Below are positions 7,815-15,945 of a DNA stretch of 64,000 nt, one piece after another. Below the pieces are notes generated by a model. The model was given only the letters and a program-made list of their open reading frames with translations, did no database searches and was not told where the DNA came from. Numbering within the stretch: the first letter of the stretch is position 1; the number at the start of each line of letters is the position of its first letter. The translations under genes and the position numbers were made by a program. Source of the DNA: Bacteroidales bacterium (lineage in GTDB: Bacteria; Bacteroidota; Bacteroidia; Bacteroidales; P3); contig JAFXXI010000010.1 of the NCBI GenBank assembly GCA_017542345.1, positions 22,232 through 86,231 on the forward strand, given 5' to 3'.

Positions 7815-8578
7815 CGTTTGTCGACACCCACTGCCACCTCTACGACGAGGCTTTTGACGCTGACCGCGATGAAGCAGTGCAGCGTGCGGTGGAGGTTGGT
7901 GTCAAGACAATGCTGCTGCCAGACATCGATAGTGCAAGCACGGACCGTCTGGATGCCCTGGCGGCACAGTATCCGCAGCATTTCCGTCGGATGGCGGGAT
8001 TGCATCCGACGTCGGTCAAGGAAGATTATGAGCAGGAATTGCAGCATGTACGCGACTGCCTCTTTGCTCAGCGTTTTGTCGCCGTGGGCGAGATAGGTAT
8101 GGACCTCTATTGGGACCGTACTTATGAGGAACAGCAGCGTGTGGTGTTGCGCCAGCAGATGCTATGGGCTGAGGAGTTAGGTCTGCCGGTGGCGCTACAT
8201 ATCCGCAAAGCTCACAACGAGGTGTTCGGACTATTGCGCGATATGAATCGAAAGAACTACAAGGGTGTTATGCACTGCTTTGGTGGCAGTGTGCAGGAGG
8301 CGCAGCGTGCCGTTGAGATGGGATTCTACCTTGGCATTGGTGGCGTGGTTACCTTTAAGAATGCTACCCTGGCTGAAGTGGTTAAGGCTATGCCCCTTGA
8401 GAGACTCCTACTGGAGACGGATGCCCCCTATCTGTCGCCGGTGCCTTATCGCGGCAAGCGCAATGAGAGTAGCTACATCCCGCTGATAGCCCAGCGTGTG
8501 GCTGAGATAAAAGGCATCGGGGTAGAGGAGGTGGCCCGGCAAACCACAGCCAATGCCGCGGAGCTTTTTGGTCTGTAG
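7811..8578 (+). CDS. TatD family metal-dependent hydrolase
   Basis: This 255-residue TIM-barrel enzyme belongs to the TatD family of metal-dependent DNases. It has the N-terminal DTHCHLY metal site, GEIGMDLYWD, HIRKAH, MHCFGGS and the C-terminal LLETDAPYLSP, so all metal ligands are present. ATG 7811 overlaps the previous stop as ATGA; a longer open frame upstream is only the shadow of that gene. It is the last gene of the DUF2795-DUF2520 operon. Confidence 0.93.
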   Translation: MTFVDTHCHLYDEAFDADRDEAVQRAVEVGVKTMLLPDIDSASTDRLDALAAQYPQHFRRMAGLHPTSVKEDYEQELQHVRDCLFAQRFVAVGEIGMDLYWDRTYEEQQRVVLRQQMLWAEELGLPVALHIRKAHNEVFGLLRDMNRKNYKGVMHCFGGSVQEAQRAVEMGFYLGIGGVVTFKNATLAEVVKAMPLERLLLETDAPYLSPVPYRGKRNESSYIPLIAQRVAEIKGIGVEEVARQTTANAAELFGL

Positions 8579-8651
8579 GCGATACAATGGATTTGTTGCG
8601 GAAAAGTTGCCCTGAATATGTTAAAATAATTTAGGGTATTGTTTTTTTTCG

Positions 8652-8659
8652 TATCTTTG
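8652..8659 (+). promoter_or_regulatory. -7 promoter box for ackA
   Basis: TATCTTTG matches TAnnTTTG. The -33 region is AT-rich without a clear TTTG. The leader to the ackA start would be about 55 bases. Confidence 0.65.
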
Positions 8660-8721
8660 ACACATCGGTTAAATGCCAATAGATAGAAGAAAAGTATATA
8701 AATCAAATAATTAAATAAAAC

Positions 8722-9921
8722 ATGAAAGTCTTAGTTTTGAATTGCGGCAGTTCGTCAATCAAGTATCAGTTGATTGACATGGCGAACAATGCACAGGTGA
8801 TGGCCAAGGGCCTGCTGGAACGTATCGGTCTGGAAATGGGTGAGTTTACCCATAAATGGAACGGACAGAAACATTATGAGCAGAAGCCCATCCCCAATCA
8901 CACAGAGGGTATCAAGATAGTGCTGGCTGCGTTGACTGACCCCAAGATTGGTGTTATTAAGGACCTGAAAGAGATTGGTGCTGTCGGCAACCGTGTTGCC
9001 CATGGCGGTGAGTTATTCAAGGATAGCTGCCTTGTCACTGACAAGGTGATTGAGCAGATTAAGAGCCTCGAGCATTTGGCTCCGCTACACACTCCTGGTA
9101 ACCTTGCTGGTATCTATGCTATGCGTGAGGTGCTGCCCGGTGTCCCGCAGAGCGTGGTGTTTGACACAGCATTCCACAGCACCCTGCCGCCCAAGACGTT
9201 CCTCTACGGTCTGCCGTATGAGATGTATGAGAAATACGGTATCCGTCGCTATGGTTTCCACGGCACCAGCCACAAGTTTGTGGCAGAGAAGGCTGCCAAG
9301 ATGATCGGTAAGGACTGGAAGGACCTGAAGATTATCTCCTGTCACCTCGGTAGTGGTGCTTCCATTGCCGCCATTGACCATGGCAAGAGTTTCGACACCA
9401 CCATGGGTATGACTGCCCTCGAAGGCCTCATCATGGGCTCGCGCTGCGGTGATGTCGACCCGGGTGTCATCCTCTACCTCATGGATCAAGGCTACGACAG
9501 CAAGGCGCTGACCAAATTGCTCTACAAGCAGAGCGGCCTCATTGGTATCAGCGGCGACAAGCAGGATATGCGTGATATCCGTGCGGGTCGCGATGCCGGC
9601 GATGAGCGTTCCACCTACGCCTTTGATATGTTCGCATTGCGCGTGAAACGTTATATCGGTGGCTATATGGCTGAGATGGGTGGCTGCGACTTGCTGCTCT
9701 TTACCGGTGGCATCGGTGAGAATGCATGGTTCATGCGTCACCCCATACTGGAAGGTCTCGAGTGCCTCGGCATCAAGGTTGACCTTGAACTGAACGACAA
9801 AGTCATGGGTGAGGATGTCATCATCAGTACACCTGACTCGAAGGTTGCCACAGTGGTTGTCACTACCGATGAGGAATATGTCATTGCTAGCGACACTTAC
9901 CGACTGGTGACAGGTAAATAA
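8722..9921 (+). CDS. ackA: Acetate kinase
   Basis: This 399-residue enzyme interconverts acetyl phosphate plus ADP with acetate plus ATP at the end of fermentation. It has the N-terminal NCGSSSIKYQL phosphate site, FDTAFHSTLP, RYGFHGTSHK, HLGSGASI and FTGGIGEN motifs, and normal length. It is transcribed alone: a promoter box lies upstream and a terminator follows at 9941. The phosphate acetyltransferase gene that usually sits beside it in Bacteroidota is not in the window. Confidence 0.97.
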   Translation: MKVLVLNCGSSSIKYQLIDMANNAQVMAKGLLERIGLEMGEFTHKWNGQKHYEQKPIPNHTEGIKIVLAALTDPKIGVIKDLKEIGAVGNRVAHGGELFKDSCLVTDKVIEQIKSLEHLAPLHTPGNLAGIYAMREVLPGVPQSVVFDTAFHSTLPPKTFLYGLPYEMYEKYGIRRYGFHGTSHKFVAEKAAKMIGKDWKDLKIISCHLGSGASIAAIDHGKSFDTTMGMTALEGLIMGSRCGDVDPGVILYLMDQGYDSKALTKLLYKQSGLIGISGDKQDMRDIRAGRDAGDERSTYAFDMFALRVKRYIGGYMAEMGGCDLLLFTGGIGENAWFMRHPILEGLECLGIKVDLELNDKVMGEDVIISTPDSKVATVVVTTDEEYVIASDTYRLVTGK

Positions 9922-9940
9922 CAAGCAAGATAAAATAAGA

Positions 9941-9980
9941 AAGTCCCCGCAAGCTGATGCTTGCGGGGACTTTTGTTTTA
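9941..9980. terminator. Bidirectional terminator between ackA and the GtrA gene
   Basis: The 13-bp perfect stem 9941-9953 / 9960-9972 with a 6-base loop is followed by TTTTGTTTTA on the forward strand and by a T-rich stretch on the reverse strand, so it can serve both convergent units. Confidence 0.9.
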
Positions 9981-9985
9981 TGGGG

Positions 9986-10426
9986 TTATTTATTATTCTT
10001 GAAGGTGAAGAGCATGTTGCCGAAGAAGTTCCAAAGAGTGGTGATGGCAATGGCGAGGAGTTTGAAGAGGTAGAAATCGTCGATGCAGATACTGGCAAGA
10101 CAGAATGTGCCGCTTTCATAGGCCGCAGGCCAAAGTAGGTGGGACAGCAGCAGGACACCGTTGTTGATGCCCAGTCCAATGACGCTTACCAATAGGAATT
10201 TGAGGTATTCGACCCCCACTTGCTTCTCTTTGCTTCGGAACGTCCAGAGCCGGTTGAGGAAGTAGTTGCTTGTGGCGGCGCAGGTGAAGCTGATGGTGTT
10301 GGCCCAAAGGTCGGGCAACCCCACAATGTCGCGCATGAGGTAAAGGACCCCGAAGTCGACCACCATGCCACTGGCGCCGACGATGCCAAACTTGAGGAAC
10401 TTCGTGATGAGAGAACGCAAGTCCAT
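9986..10426 (-). CDS. GtrA-like membrane protein
   Basis: This 146-residue integral membrane protein has four predicted helices and the GtrA family pattern FGIVGASGMVVDFG, the SNYFLNRLWTF segment and a basic C-terminus. GtrA proteins are thought to help move undecaprenyl-linked sugars across the membrane during cell-surface glycan synthesis. Its start shares one base with the stop of the upstream secreted-protein gene (TAATG). No glycosyltransferase gene is adjacent, so the glycan partner is unknown. Confidence 0.85.
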   Translation of the reverse strand: MDLRSLITKFLKFGIVGASGMVVDFGVLYLMRDIVGLPDLWANTISFTCAATSNYFLNRLWTFRSKEKQVGVEYLKFLLVSVIGLGINNGVLLLSHLLWPAAYESGTFCLASICIDDFYLFKLLAIAITTLWNFFGNMLFTFKNNK

Positions 10427-11061
10427 TAATTAAACTGCTTCTCCTCAGGAGAATGGATGATGCCGGTCTTGCGTACGCGCTGCTTCTTGTCGCTCTTGGA
10501 CTTGCTGATGCGCGGAGCAGGTTTCTTCACACGCGGAAGGTATTGTATATCGCCATCGTCGTTCACCTCGAGACCATATACTTTCCGAGTGGCGAGATTG
10601 CATTTGACATGCCAGAAACGACCACAGCCGCCGCGGGTAAGCAGCACATCGCTGGCCAGACGCTCGTCGGTGAGGTTCTCGTCCCACAGGAAATTGACCC
10701 AAATGATGTGGTCGCCGCGGTCATTGGTGAAACCGACATACTGGCGGCGGTACATACGCATGTGCTCATCAATTACGGGACACATGCCGCCTTGGTTGTA
10801 GTGGTCGCGGTTCAGGTAGGCAATGCGTTTCTGAATTAGCTTTTCTGTTTCTGCTATTTCCTCGTCAGTAGGGGTGAAGCGGCCGTCCTGGTTCTCCACA
10901 GTAAAGTCTACTTCCCAGTCCTGATGATAGCTCCATCCGTGGTAGTTGTTGCCCCAGACCTCGGCGTTTTTCCATTTTTCGACGGGCTCAATATACTCCT
11001 GCGCCATCGCCAGAGGGGCGAACAGCAGGGCGATAAGTGTCAAAACAAGCGTCTTTTTCAT
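10426..11061 (-). CDS. Secreted protein of unknown function
   Basis: I do not recognise this 211-residue protein. It has a clear signal peptide (MKKTLVLTLIALLFAPLAMAQ), a Trp/Tyr-rich segment (WGNNYHGWSYHQDWEVDF), a central part with three Cys (GGMCPV, GGCGRF, VKCN) and a basic C-terminal tail. A frame opening five codons earlier exists, but the signal peptide begins at 11061. It is the first gene of a two-gene unit with the GtrA-like protein. Confidence 0.75.
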   Translation of the reverse strand: MKKTLVLTLIALLFAPLAMAQEYIEPVEKWKNAEVWGNNYHGWSYHQDWEVDFTVENQDGRFTPTDEEIAETEKLIQKRIAYLNRDHYNQGGMCPVIDEHMRMYRRQYVGFTNDRGDHIIWVNFLWDENLTDERLASDVLLTRGGCGRFWHVKCNLATRKVYGLEVNDDGDIQYLPRVKKPAPRISKSKSDKKQRVRKTGIIHSPEEKQFN

Positions 11062-11086
11062 CCTAAAATTTATCATTTAGTGGGTG

Positions 11087-11117
11087 CAAAGATACTAATA
11101 TTTCGGTATCTGCGCAA
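11087..11117 (-). promoter_or_regulatory. Promoter of the secreted protein / GtrA unit
   Basis: On the reverse strand TATCTTTG (forward CAAAGATA at 11087-11094) is preceded by TTG (forward CAA at 11115-11117) at 20-base spacing. Confidence 0.7.
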
Positions 11118-11145
11118 TTTTTTTTTCTAATTGCCAAAAAAGTAG

Positions 11146-11153
11146 TATATTTG
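11146..11153 (+). promoter_or_regulatory. -7 promoter box for the CoA-transferase / kal operon
   Basis: TATATTTG matches the -7 consensus about 45 bases before the start at 11199. It is divergent from the promoter at 11087-11117. Confidence 0.65.
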
Positions 11154-11198
11154 CACTCTGAATTAGATAACGCAAAACAATCTAAAATAGTACATATT

Positions 11199-11846
11199 AT
11201 GAACAAATTTGTCTCTGTAAAAGAAGCTGCCGACAAAATTCATGACGGCATGACTGTAATGGTGGGCGGATTCCTTGGCGTTGGCAACCCTATCGCGCTT
11301 ATTGACGAGTTAGTTGCCCGTAACGTCAAAGACCTGACGATTATTTGCAACGATACCGCCTATCCCGAGGTCGGTGTTGGCAAACTTATCACCAATCATC
11401 AGGTGAAAGCCCTCATTGCCACACACATTGGCACCAACAACAACACTATTGACCAGATGAATAGCGGTGAGTTGAAGGTGACCCTTCAACCTCAGGGTAC
11501 TCTGGCCGAGCAGATTCGTGCTGCCGGCGCTGGACTCGGTGGCGTGCTGACCCAGACTGGTCTTGGTACTGTAGTTGAGAATGGCAAGCAGAAAGTAACT
11601 GTCGACGGCAAGGAGTATCTTCTTGAAAAGCCCGTCCGTGCAGATGTCGCTATCATTGGCGCCAATATTGCCGACGTGGATGGCAACTTGGTCTATAAGG
11701 GCACTAGCCAGAACTTCTGCCCCATGATGGCCACTGCCGCTGACACCGTCATTGTCGAACCGCAGGAGATTGTTGCTACTGGCAGCATTGCCCCCGAGAA
11801 CGTTAAGACCCCGGGAATCTTTGTCGATTATATTATCAAGAAATAA
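11199..11846 (+). CDS. atoD: CoA-transferase alpha subunit (butyrate/acetate-acetoacetate type)
   Basis: This 215-residue protein is the alpha subunit of a class I CoA-transferase that swaps CoA between acetoacetate and short fatty acids. It has the GGFLGVGNP oxyanion-loop-like motif, the ATHIGTN segment and the ILEKPVRADVA-like stretch (LLEKPVRADVAII). The frame is open from 11151, but MNKFVSVKEAAD at 11199 is the family start. The catalytic beta subunit (AtoA) is not adjacent: the next gene is kal. In Porphyromonas gingivalis an atoD-like gene also sits next to kal in the lysine-fermentation cluster, which supports that role here. Confidence 0.9.
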   Translation: MNKFVSVKEAADKIHDGMTVMVGGFLGVGNPIALIDELVARNVKDLTIICNDTAYPEVGVGKLITNHQVKALIATHIGTNNNTIDQMNSGELKVTLQPQGTLAEQIRAAGAGLGGVLTQTGLGTVVENGKQKVTVDGKEYLLEKPVRADVAIIGANIADVDGNLVYKGTSQNFCPMMATAADTVIVEPQEIVATGSIAPENVKTPGIFVDYIIKK

Positions 11847-11855
11847 ACAAACGTT

Positions 11856-12248
11856 ATGGCAGTGAAATCGATGCTCCGCGTCCGTATGAGCGCCAAGGAC
11901 GCGCATTATGGAGGAAATCTTGTTGATGGCGCACACATGCTCCATCTTTTTGGCGATGTTGCTACCGAGCTTCTCATCATTCAGGATGGCGACGAGGGTC
12001 TTTTCTGCGCTTACGATATGGTTGAGTTCAAGGCTCCTGTCTACGCTGGTGACTACATTGAGGCATATGGTGAAATTACCCATGTGGGTAACACCAGCCG
12101 CAAGATGAGTTTCGAGGCTTACAAGGTCATCAAGACCCGCCCCGACATCAGTGATAGCGCAGCCGACGTGCTTGAGGAGAAGATACTGGTTTGCCGTGCT
12201 TCCGGCACTTGTGTCACTCCTAAGAATTGCCAGCGCAAGAATAACTAA
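11856..12248 (+). CDS. kal: 3-aminobutyryl-CoA ammonia lyase
   Basis: This 130-residue hot-dog-fold enzyme removes ammonia from L-3-aminobutyryl-CoA to give crotonyl-CoA, the late step of lysine fermentation to butyrate and acetate. The sequence matches the family from [18 protein letters not shown] through [24 protein letters not shown] and the Cys-containing CRASGTCV to the end. It lies 9 bases after the CoA-transferase alpha gene and is followed by a terminator, so the rest of the pathway must be elsewhere. Confidence 0.9.
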   Translation: MAVKSMLRVRMSAKDAHYGGNLVDGAHMLHLFGDVATELLIIQDGDEGLFCAYDMVEFKAPVYAGDYIEAYGEITHVGNTSRKMSFEAYKVIKTRPDISDSAADVLEEKILVCRASGTCVTPKNCQRKNN

Positions 12249-12263
12249 TTATGCTGTGATTTT

Positions 12264-12297
12264 AAAACGGTTGGCCAGAAATGGCCAGCCGTTTTTT
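12264..12297 (+). terminator. Terminator after kal
   Basis: AAAACGGTTGGCCA pairs with TGGCCAGCCGTTTT across a GAAA loop, and a run of T follows. Confidence 0.9.
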
Positions 12298-12329
12298 GTA
12301 TCTAAGCGACAATCCTTTCTGCAAACGCA

Positions 12330-13103
12330 ATGAACATCGCCTTTATTTCCGCAGTATTGCCCGTTCTGGTACTGCTTTTCTTTATCTACAAGAAGGACAA
12401 ATACCAGCCTGAACCGATAAAGAAGCTTTTATGGACGTTTTTTGTGGGCTGCATCAGTGTCGTCCCGGCTGTCATGATGGAGGTGGTGATTATGCCCTTT
12501 GCCCCGAGTGCCGAGCACACTCCAGTGCTTAATGGACTGTTTAATGGCTATATTGTGGCGGGTTTCAGCGAAGAGTTGTGCAAGTTGTTGCTGCTGATGT
12601 GGGTTATTTGGCGTAGTCCTCATTTCGACGAGTATTTCGACGGCATCGTATATGCGGCCTATCTTTCGTTAGGATTTGCCTGCGTGGAGAATATTGGGTA
12701 TGTGCTGCAGGGAGATGATCAGATGGCTACTGCCCTTATGCGAGGTCTGCTCGCGGTGCCCGCACATTTCCTTTTCGCCGTCACTATGGGCTATTATGTG
12801 TCGCTTGCTAAGTTCGACCCCGAACATCGGGGCGGTTACCTTTGGAAGGCTTTTCTTTTCCCGATGCTGCTCCATGGAACTTACGATGCCTTGCTGATGG
12901 TCTCGGAGACTCTTGGAAAGGCCTATGGAGAAGAGAACTCCATCGTTATGATTGTTTGTGCGGCGCTCTTCATTGCCTTTATCATTTTCGATATCAAGAT
13001 GTGGCGTTGGGGTCTGAAACGGATTAAACGCCTTCAGGAGCGTTCGCAGGAGCAGGGCTTCGATCGGATGCATCCTTTCGATGGCTTCACTTGGGATGTC
13101 TGA
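12330..13103 (+). CDS. PrsW family intramembrane metalloprotease
   Basis: This 257-residue polytopic membrane protein belongs to the PrsW/CPBP-like proteases, which cut anti-sigma factors or other membrane proteins within the bilayer. It has the SEELCK (EExxK) motif at about residues 83-88, FACVENIGY (ENxGY), a His in the PAHFLFA helix and LLHGTYDALL near the end, so the proposed metal ligands are all present. About seven membrane helices are visible. It starts 33 bases after the kal terminator; no strong promoter box lies in that gap. Confidence 0.88.
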   Translation: MNIAFISAVLPVLVLLFFIYKKDKYQPEPIKKLLWTFFVGCISVVPAVMMEVVIMPFAPSAEHTPVLNGLFNGYIVAGFSEELCKLLLLMWVIWRSPHFDEYFDGIVYAAYLSLGFACVENIGYVLQGDDQMATALMRGLLAVPAHFLFAVTMGYYVSLAKFDPEHRGGYLWKAFLFPMLLHGTYDALLMVSETLGKAYGEENSIVMIVCAALFIAFIIFDIKMWRWGLKRIKRLQERSQEQGFDRMHPFDGFTWDV

Positions 13104-13249
13104 TAGGGGCGCTAAATACCCTTTTTGTGGTGGCTTTATGGACGCTTACGAACCTCTGTGTTGTCTTTTTTTGTGTAAAAATGTGTATATACAAGTGCTT
13201 GATAGTCAGAAATGATATGGTGTGCGAATAACGTTCTATCAAAAAAAAT

Positions 13250-13280
13250 TTTGCCATATTAAAAAAACATCGTACTTTTG
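13250..13280 (+). promoter_or_regulatory. Full -33/-7 promoter of the tRNA-Ala pair
   Basis: TTTG at 13250-13253 and TACTTTTG at 13273-13280 are 19 bases apart, an exact consensus. The 13104-13249 stretch upstream shows no gene. Confidence 0.85.
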
Positions 13281-13305
13281 CACTCGATTTCAAGGGAAAT
13301 CAGTC

Positions 13306-13379
13306 GGGGTATTAGCTCACTTGGCTAGAGCGCGTGACTGGCAGTCACGAGGTAATCGGTTCGATTCCGATATACTCCA
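13306..13379 (+). tRNA. tRNA-Ala (anticodon GGC)
   Basis: A complete 74-base cloverleaf: acceptor GGGGTAT / ATACTCC, anticodon stem CGTGA/TCACG with loop CTGGCAG, T arm ATCGG-TTCGATT-CCGAT and discriminator A. The anticodon is GGC, reading GCC and GCU. The acceptor contains G3:U70, the alanine identity pair. The CCA end is not encoded. Confidence 0.95.
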
Positions 13380-13386
13380 CAAAAGA

Positions 13387-13416
13387 GAGGGTCGCAGAGC
13401 GTCGGCCCTTTTTTAA
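13387..13416 (+). terminator. Hairpin with T-run between the two tRNA-Ala genes
   Basis: AGGGTC and GGCCCT can pair around a 10-base loop and are followed by TTTTTTAAT. It looks like a weak terminator or a processing signal; no promoter box separates it from the second tRNA. Confidence 0.6.
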
Positions 13417-13425
13417 TAGAAACAC

Positions 13426-13498
13426 GGGGTATTAGCTCATTTGGTAGAGCGGTAGGTTCGCAATCTACAGGTGACCGGTTCGAGCCCGGTATACTCCA
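13426..13498 (+). tRNA. tRNA-Ala (anticodon CGC)
   Basis: A 73-base cloverleaf with the same acceptor GGGGTAT / ATACTCC (again with G3:U70), anticodon stem GTAGG/TCTAC, loop TTCGCAA, T arm ACCGG-TTCGAGC-CCGGT and discriminator A. The anticodon CGC reads GCG, so this pair adds to whatever tRNA-Ala(UGC) the rRNA operons carry. Confidence 0.93.
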
Positions 13499-13510
13499 CA
13501 CCAGTAATAA

Positions 13511-13553
13511 GAAAGGCCCGCAGAACAAACCTGTTCTGCGGGCCTTTCTTTTG
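13511..13553. terminator. Strong terminator after the tRNAs, shared with recQ
   Basis: A perfect 16-bp stem (13511-13526 / 13533-13548) with a 6-base loop is followed by TTTT. The reverse strand also ends in a T-rich run, so it probably ends recQ as well. Confidence 0.92.
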
Positions 13554-13568
13554 TTGCTTGTAAGTGGC

Positions 13569-15773
13569 CTAATGTCCGTAGTCCGACATGAATTTGATGC
13601 GCATCAGGCGTATCTCCTCTTTTGTGTAGTCGGGGTCGTCCTCGAATTCCTCATAGGCTTCCTCCAGTGAGGCACTCTCCGATGAACGCCAGTAGTCCAG
13701 AAGAACCTCTTGATGGTCAGGCTCAATGTTGTCATCAATATAATAGTCTACATTCAACTTGGCGCCGCTGCTGATGATGTGTTCCATCTCAGTCAGCAGT
13801 TCGTCCATGCTGAGTCCTTTGCCGGCAGCAATGTCTTCCAGGCTTTTCTTTCGGTCGATGCTTTGGATGATATACACTTTCAGGCCGGACTTGTTGACCA
13901 CCGACCGCACCACGATGTCCTGTGGACGCTCAATGTCGTTGTCCTCCACATATTGCTTGATGAGTTCGATGAAGGGACCACCATGTTTCTGCGCCTTGGC
14001 GATACCCACACCCGAACAGTGTGCCAGTTCTTCTATGGAGCAGGGGTATTGCAGCGTCATGTCTTTCAGTGACACGTCGTCGAAGATGACATATGCCGGC
14101 AACTTGTCGCGGGCCGCAATGCTGCGCCGCAGGCTTTTCAGCTGCACATAGAGTGCTTCGTCGCCAGCGGCCGATGCTCCTGACGCGGTGGCGGCCAGCT
14201 CCTCGTCTTCTTCCTCGGCTGCCGCTGAATAGTCGTGGTCGCAGGCTACCATGATGCTATATGGTTTCTTGATGAACTTAAGCCCTGCCGGTGTCAGCTT
14301 CAGCACTCCGTATTGCTCAATCTCTTTTTGGAGCAGCCCTTCAAACTGAGCCTGTCGTAGCACCGCTTTCCAGAACAGGTCGGTGCGGTCGGCGCCGGCG
14401 CCGAACTGTTCCAGTTTGTCAAGATGGTAGTTCTTCGTATTGCTGTTCTTGCGCCCCATCAGCACATCCACGATATCCTTAGGCTTGAAGGCCTGCTTCA
14501 TCGCCATGATGGTCTCTAGCGCAAACGCCATCTCTTCCTTCGCCTCCTCCTGGGGTTTGGGGTGGGTGCAGTTGTCGCAGTTGCCGCAATAGTGCTCGTT
14601 GTAGTCTTCTCCGAAATAGCGCAGTATGTTCAGCCTTCGGCAGGCCGAGCTTTCAGCGTACGAGACCATCTCCTGAACCAGCTGTCGGGCCATCTCCTGC
14701 TCGGTTACATTCTTCTCGGTGAAGAACTTGTACAGCTTCTCTACATCCTGCTCGCTGTAAAAGGCTATACAGCGTCCTTCCCCTCCGTCGCGCCCTGCGC
14801 GACCGGTCTCCTGGTAGTATCCTTCGATGCTCTTCGGAATGTCATAGTGTATCACGAACCGCACGTCAGGCTTGTCGATGCCCATGCCGAAGGCAATCGT
14901 CGCCACAATCACATCAACCTCTTCCATCAGGAATTTGTCCTGGTTCTCTGCCCTCACTTTGTTGTCCAGCCCAGCATGGTAGGGCAGAGCCTTGATGCCG
15001 TTGATTACGAGCAACTCGGCTAGGTCTTCCACCTTCTTGCGGGTCAGGCAATAAATGATGCCGCTCTTGTTTGGGTTCTCCTTGATGAAGCGGATGATTT
15101 CCTTGTGAAGTTGCATGGGGTCCGAGGGCTTCGGGCGCACCTCATAATACAAATTCGGCCGGTTGAAGCTCGACACGAAGGTTTTGGCTTTCTCCATGCC
15201 GAGGTTCTTGATGATATCCTGCTGCACTTTCGGTGTGGCCGACGCGGTGAGCGTCAGTATGGGTACCGTGGGCTGAATGGCCTTGATGGCTTCCCTCAGC
15301 CGCCGGTATTCTGGCCTGAAGTCGTGTCCCCATTCCGAAATGCAGTGGGCCTCGTCAATGGCAAAGAAACTTATCTTTATCTGTTTCAAAAAATCTATGG
15401 TCTCCTCTTTCGAGAGTGTTTCCGGCGCCACATACAGCAGCTTGGTGTCCCCTTTGAGCAGGTCCTCCTTCACTTCGGCCACCTGCACCCTCGACAATGA
15501 CGAATTCAGGAAGTGGGCCACACAGTTGCTGCCCGAGGTATACCGCACTGCGTCCACCTGGTTCTTCATCAGCGCTATCAGGGGCGACACCACCACCGCA
15601 GTGCCATCCAGTATCATGGCGGGCAACTGGTAGCAAAGTGATTTTCCGCCGCCTGTGGGCATGATGACAAACGTGTCGTTGCCGTCCAGCAAGCTCTGGA
15701 TAATCTCCTCCTGATCGCCCTTGAACTTGTCAAAACCGAATATTTCTTTCAAATATGTGTGCAAATCTGCCAT
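13569..15773 (-). CDS. recQ: ATP-dependent DNA helicase RecQ
   Basis: This 734-residue superfamily 2 helicase unwinds DNA 3' to 5' in recombination and fork repair. The Walker A PTGGGKS is at about 39-45, DEAHCISEWGHDFRPEY is motif II and the aromatic loop, and QETGRAGRDG is motif VI. The RecQ-C-terminal zinc site is visible as the ACRR cysteine and CGNCDNC. A winged helix and an HRDC domain (about 535-610) follow, and about 100 further residues form an acidic C-terminal extension seen in Bacteroidota RecQ. It is transcribed alone from its own consensus promoter. Confidence 0.95.
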   Translation of the reverse strand: MADLHTYLKEIFGFDKFKGDQEEIIQSLLDGNDTFVIMPTGGGKSLCYQLPAMILDGTAVVVSPLIALMKNQVDAVRYTSGSNCVAHFLNSSLSRVQVAEVKEDLLKGDTKLLYVAPETLSKEETIDFLKQIKISFFAIDEAHCISEWGHDFRPEYRRLREAIKAIQPTVPILTLTASATPKVQQDIIKNLGMEKAKTFVSSFNRPNLYYEVRPKPSDPMQLHKEIIRFIKENPNKSGIIYCLTRKKVEDLAELLVINGIKALPYHAGLDNKVRAENQDKFLMEEVDVIVATIAFGMGIDKPDVRFVIHYDIPKSIEGYYQETGRAGRDGGEGRCIAFYSEQDVEKLYKFFTEKNVTEQEMARQLVQEMVSYAESSACRRLNILRYFGEDYNEHYCGNCDNCTHPKPQEEAKEEMAFALETIMAMKQAFKPKDIVDVLMGRKNSNTKNYHLDKLEQFGAGADRTDLFWKAVLRQAQFEGLLQKEIEQYGVLKLTPAGLKFIKKPYSIMVACDHDYSAAAEEEDEELAATASGASAAGDEALYVQLKSLRRSIAARDKLPAYVIFDDVSLKDMTLQYPCSIEELAHCSGVGIAKAQKHGGPFIELIKQYVEDNDIERPQDIVVRSVVNKSGLKVYIIQSIDRKKSLEDIAAGKGLSMDELLTEMEHIISSGAKLNVDYYIDDNIEPDHQEVLLDYWRSSESASLEEAYEEFEDDPDYTKEEIRLMRIKFMSDYGH

Positions 15774-15811
15774 ATCTTAACAATATTTAATGCAATAGCA
15801 CGTTATGTTTA

Positions 15812-15842
15812 CAAAGATACCAAAAAATATTGAACCAGCAAA
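15812..15842 (-). promoter_or_regulatory. Full -33/-7 promoter of recQ
   Basis: On the reverse strand TTTG (forward CAAA at 15839-15842) and TATCTTTG (forward CAAAGATA at 15812-15819) are 19 bases apart. Confidence 0.85.
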
Positions 15843-15945
15843 ATAATTTTGCATATTTATTGTCTATTAATATAGAATACATTATAAACCAGTTTGTTGT
15901 GTAAATGCCAGCCATGGTTTTGCACCCTCGGAAAAGCATCCTATT

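Noticed and set aside
8722-9921. Disrupted pta-ackA operon
   Set aside because: ackA has its own promoter box and terminator, and the neighbouring bases show no pta remnant; pta may simply be elsewhere.
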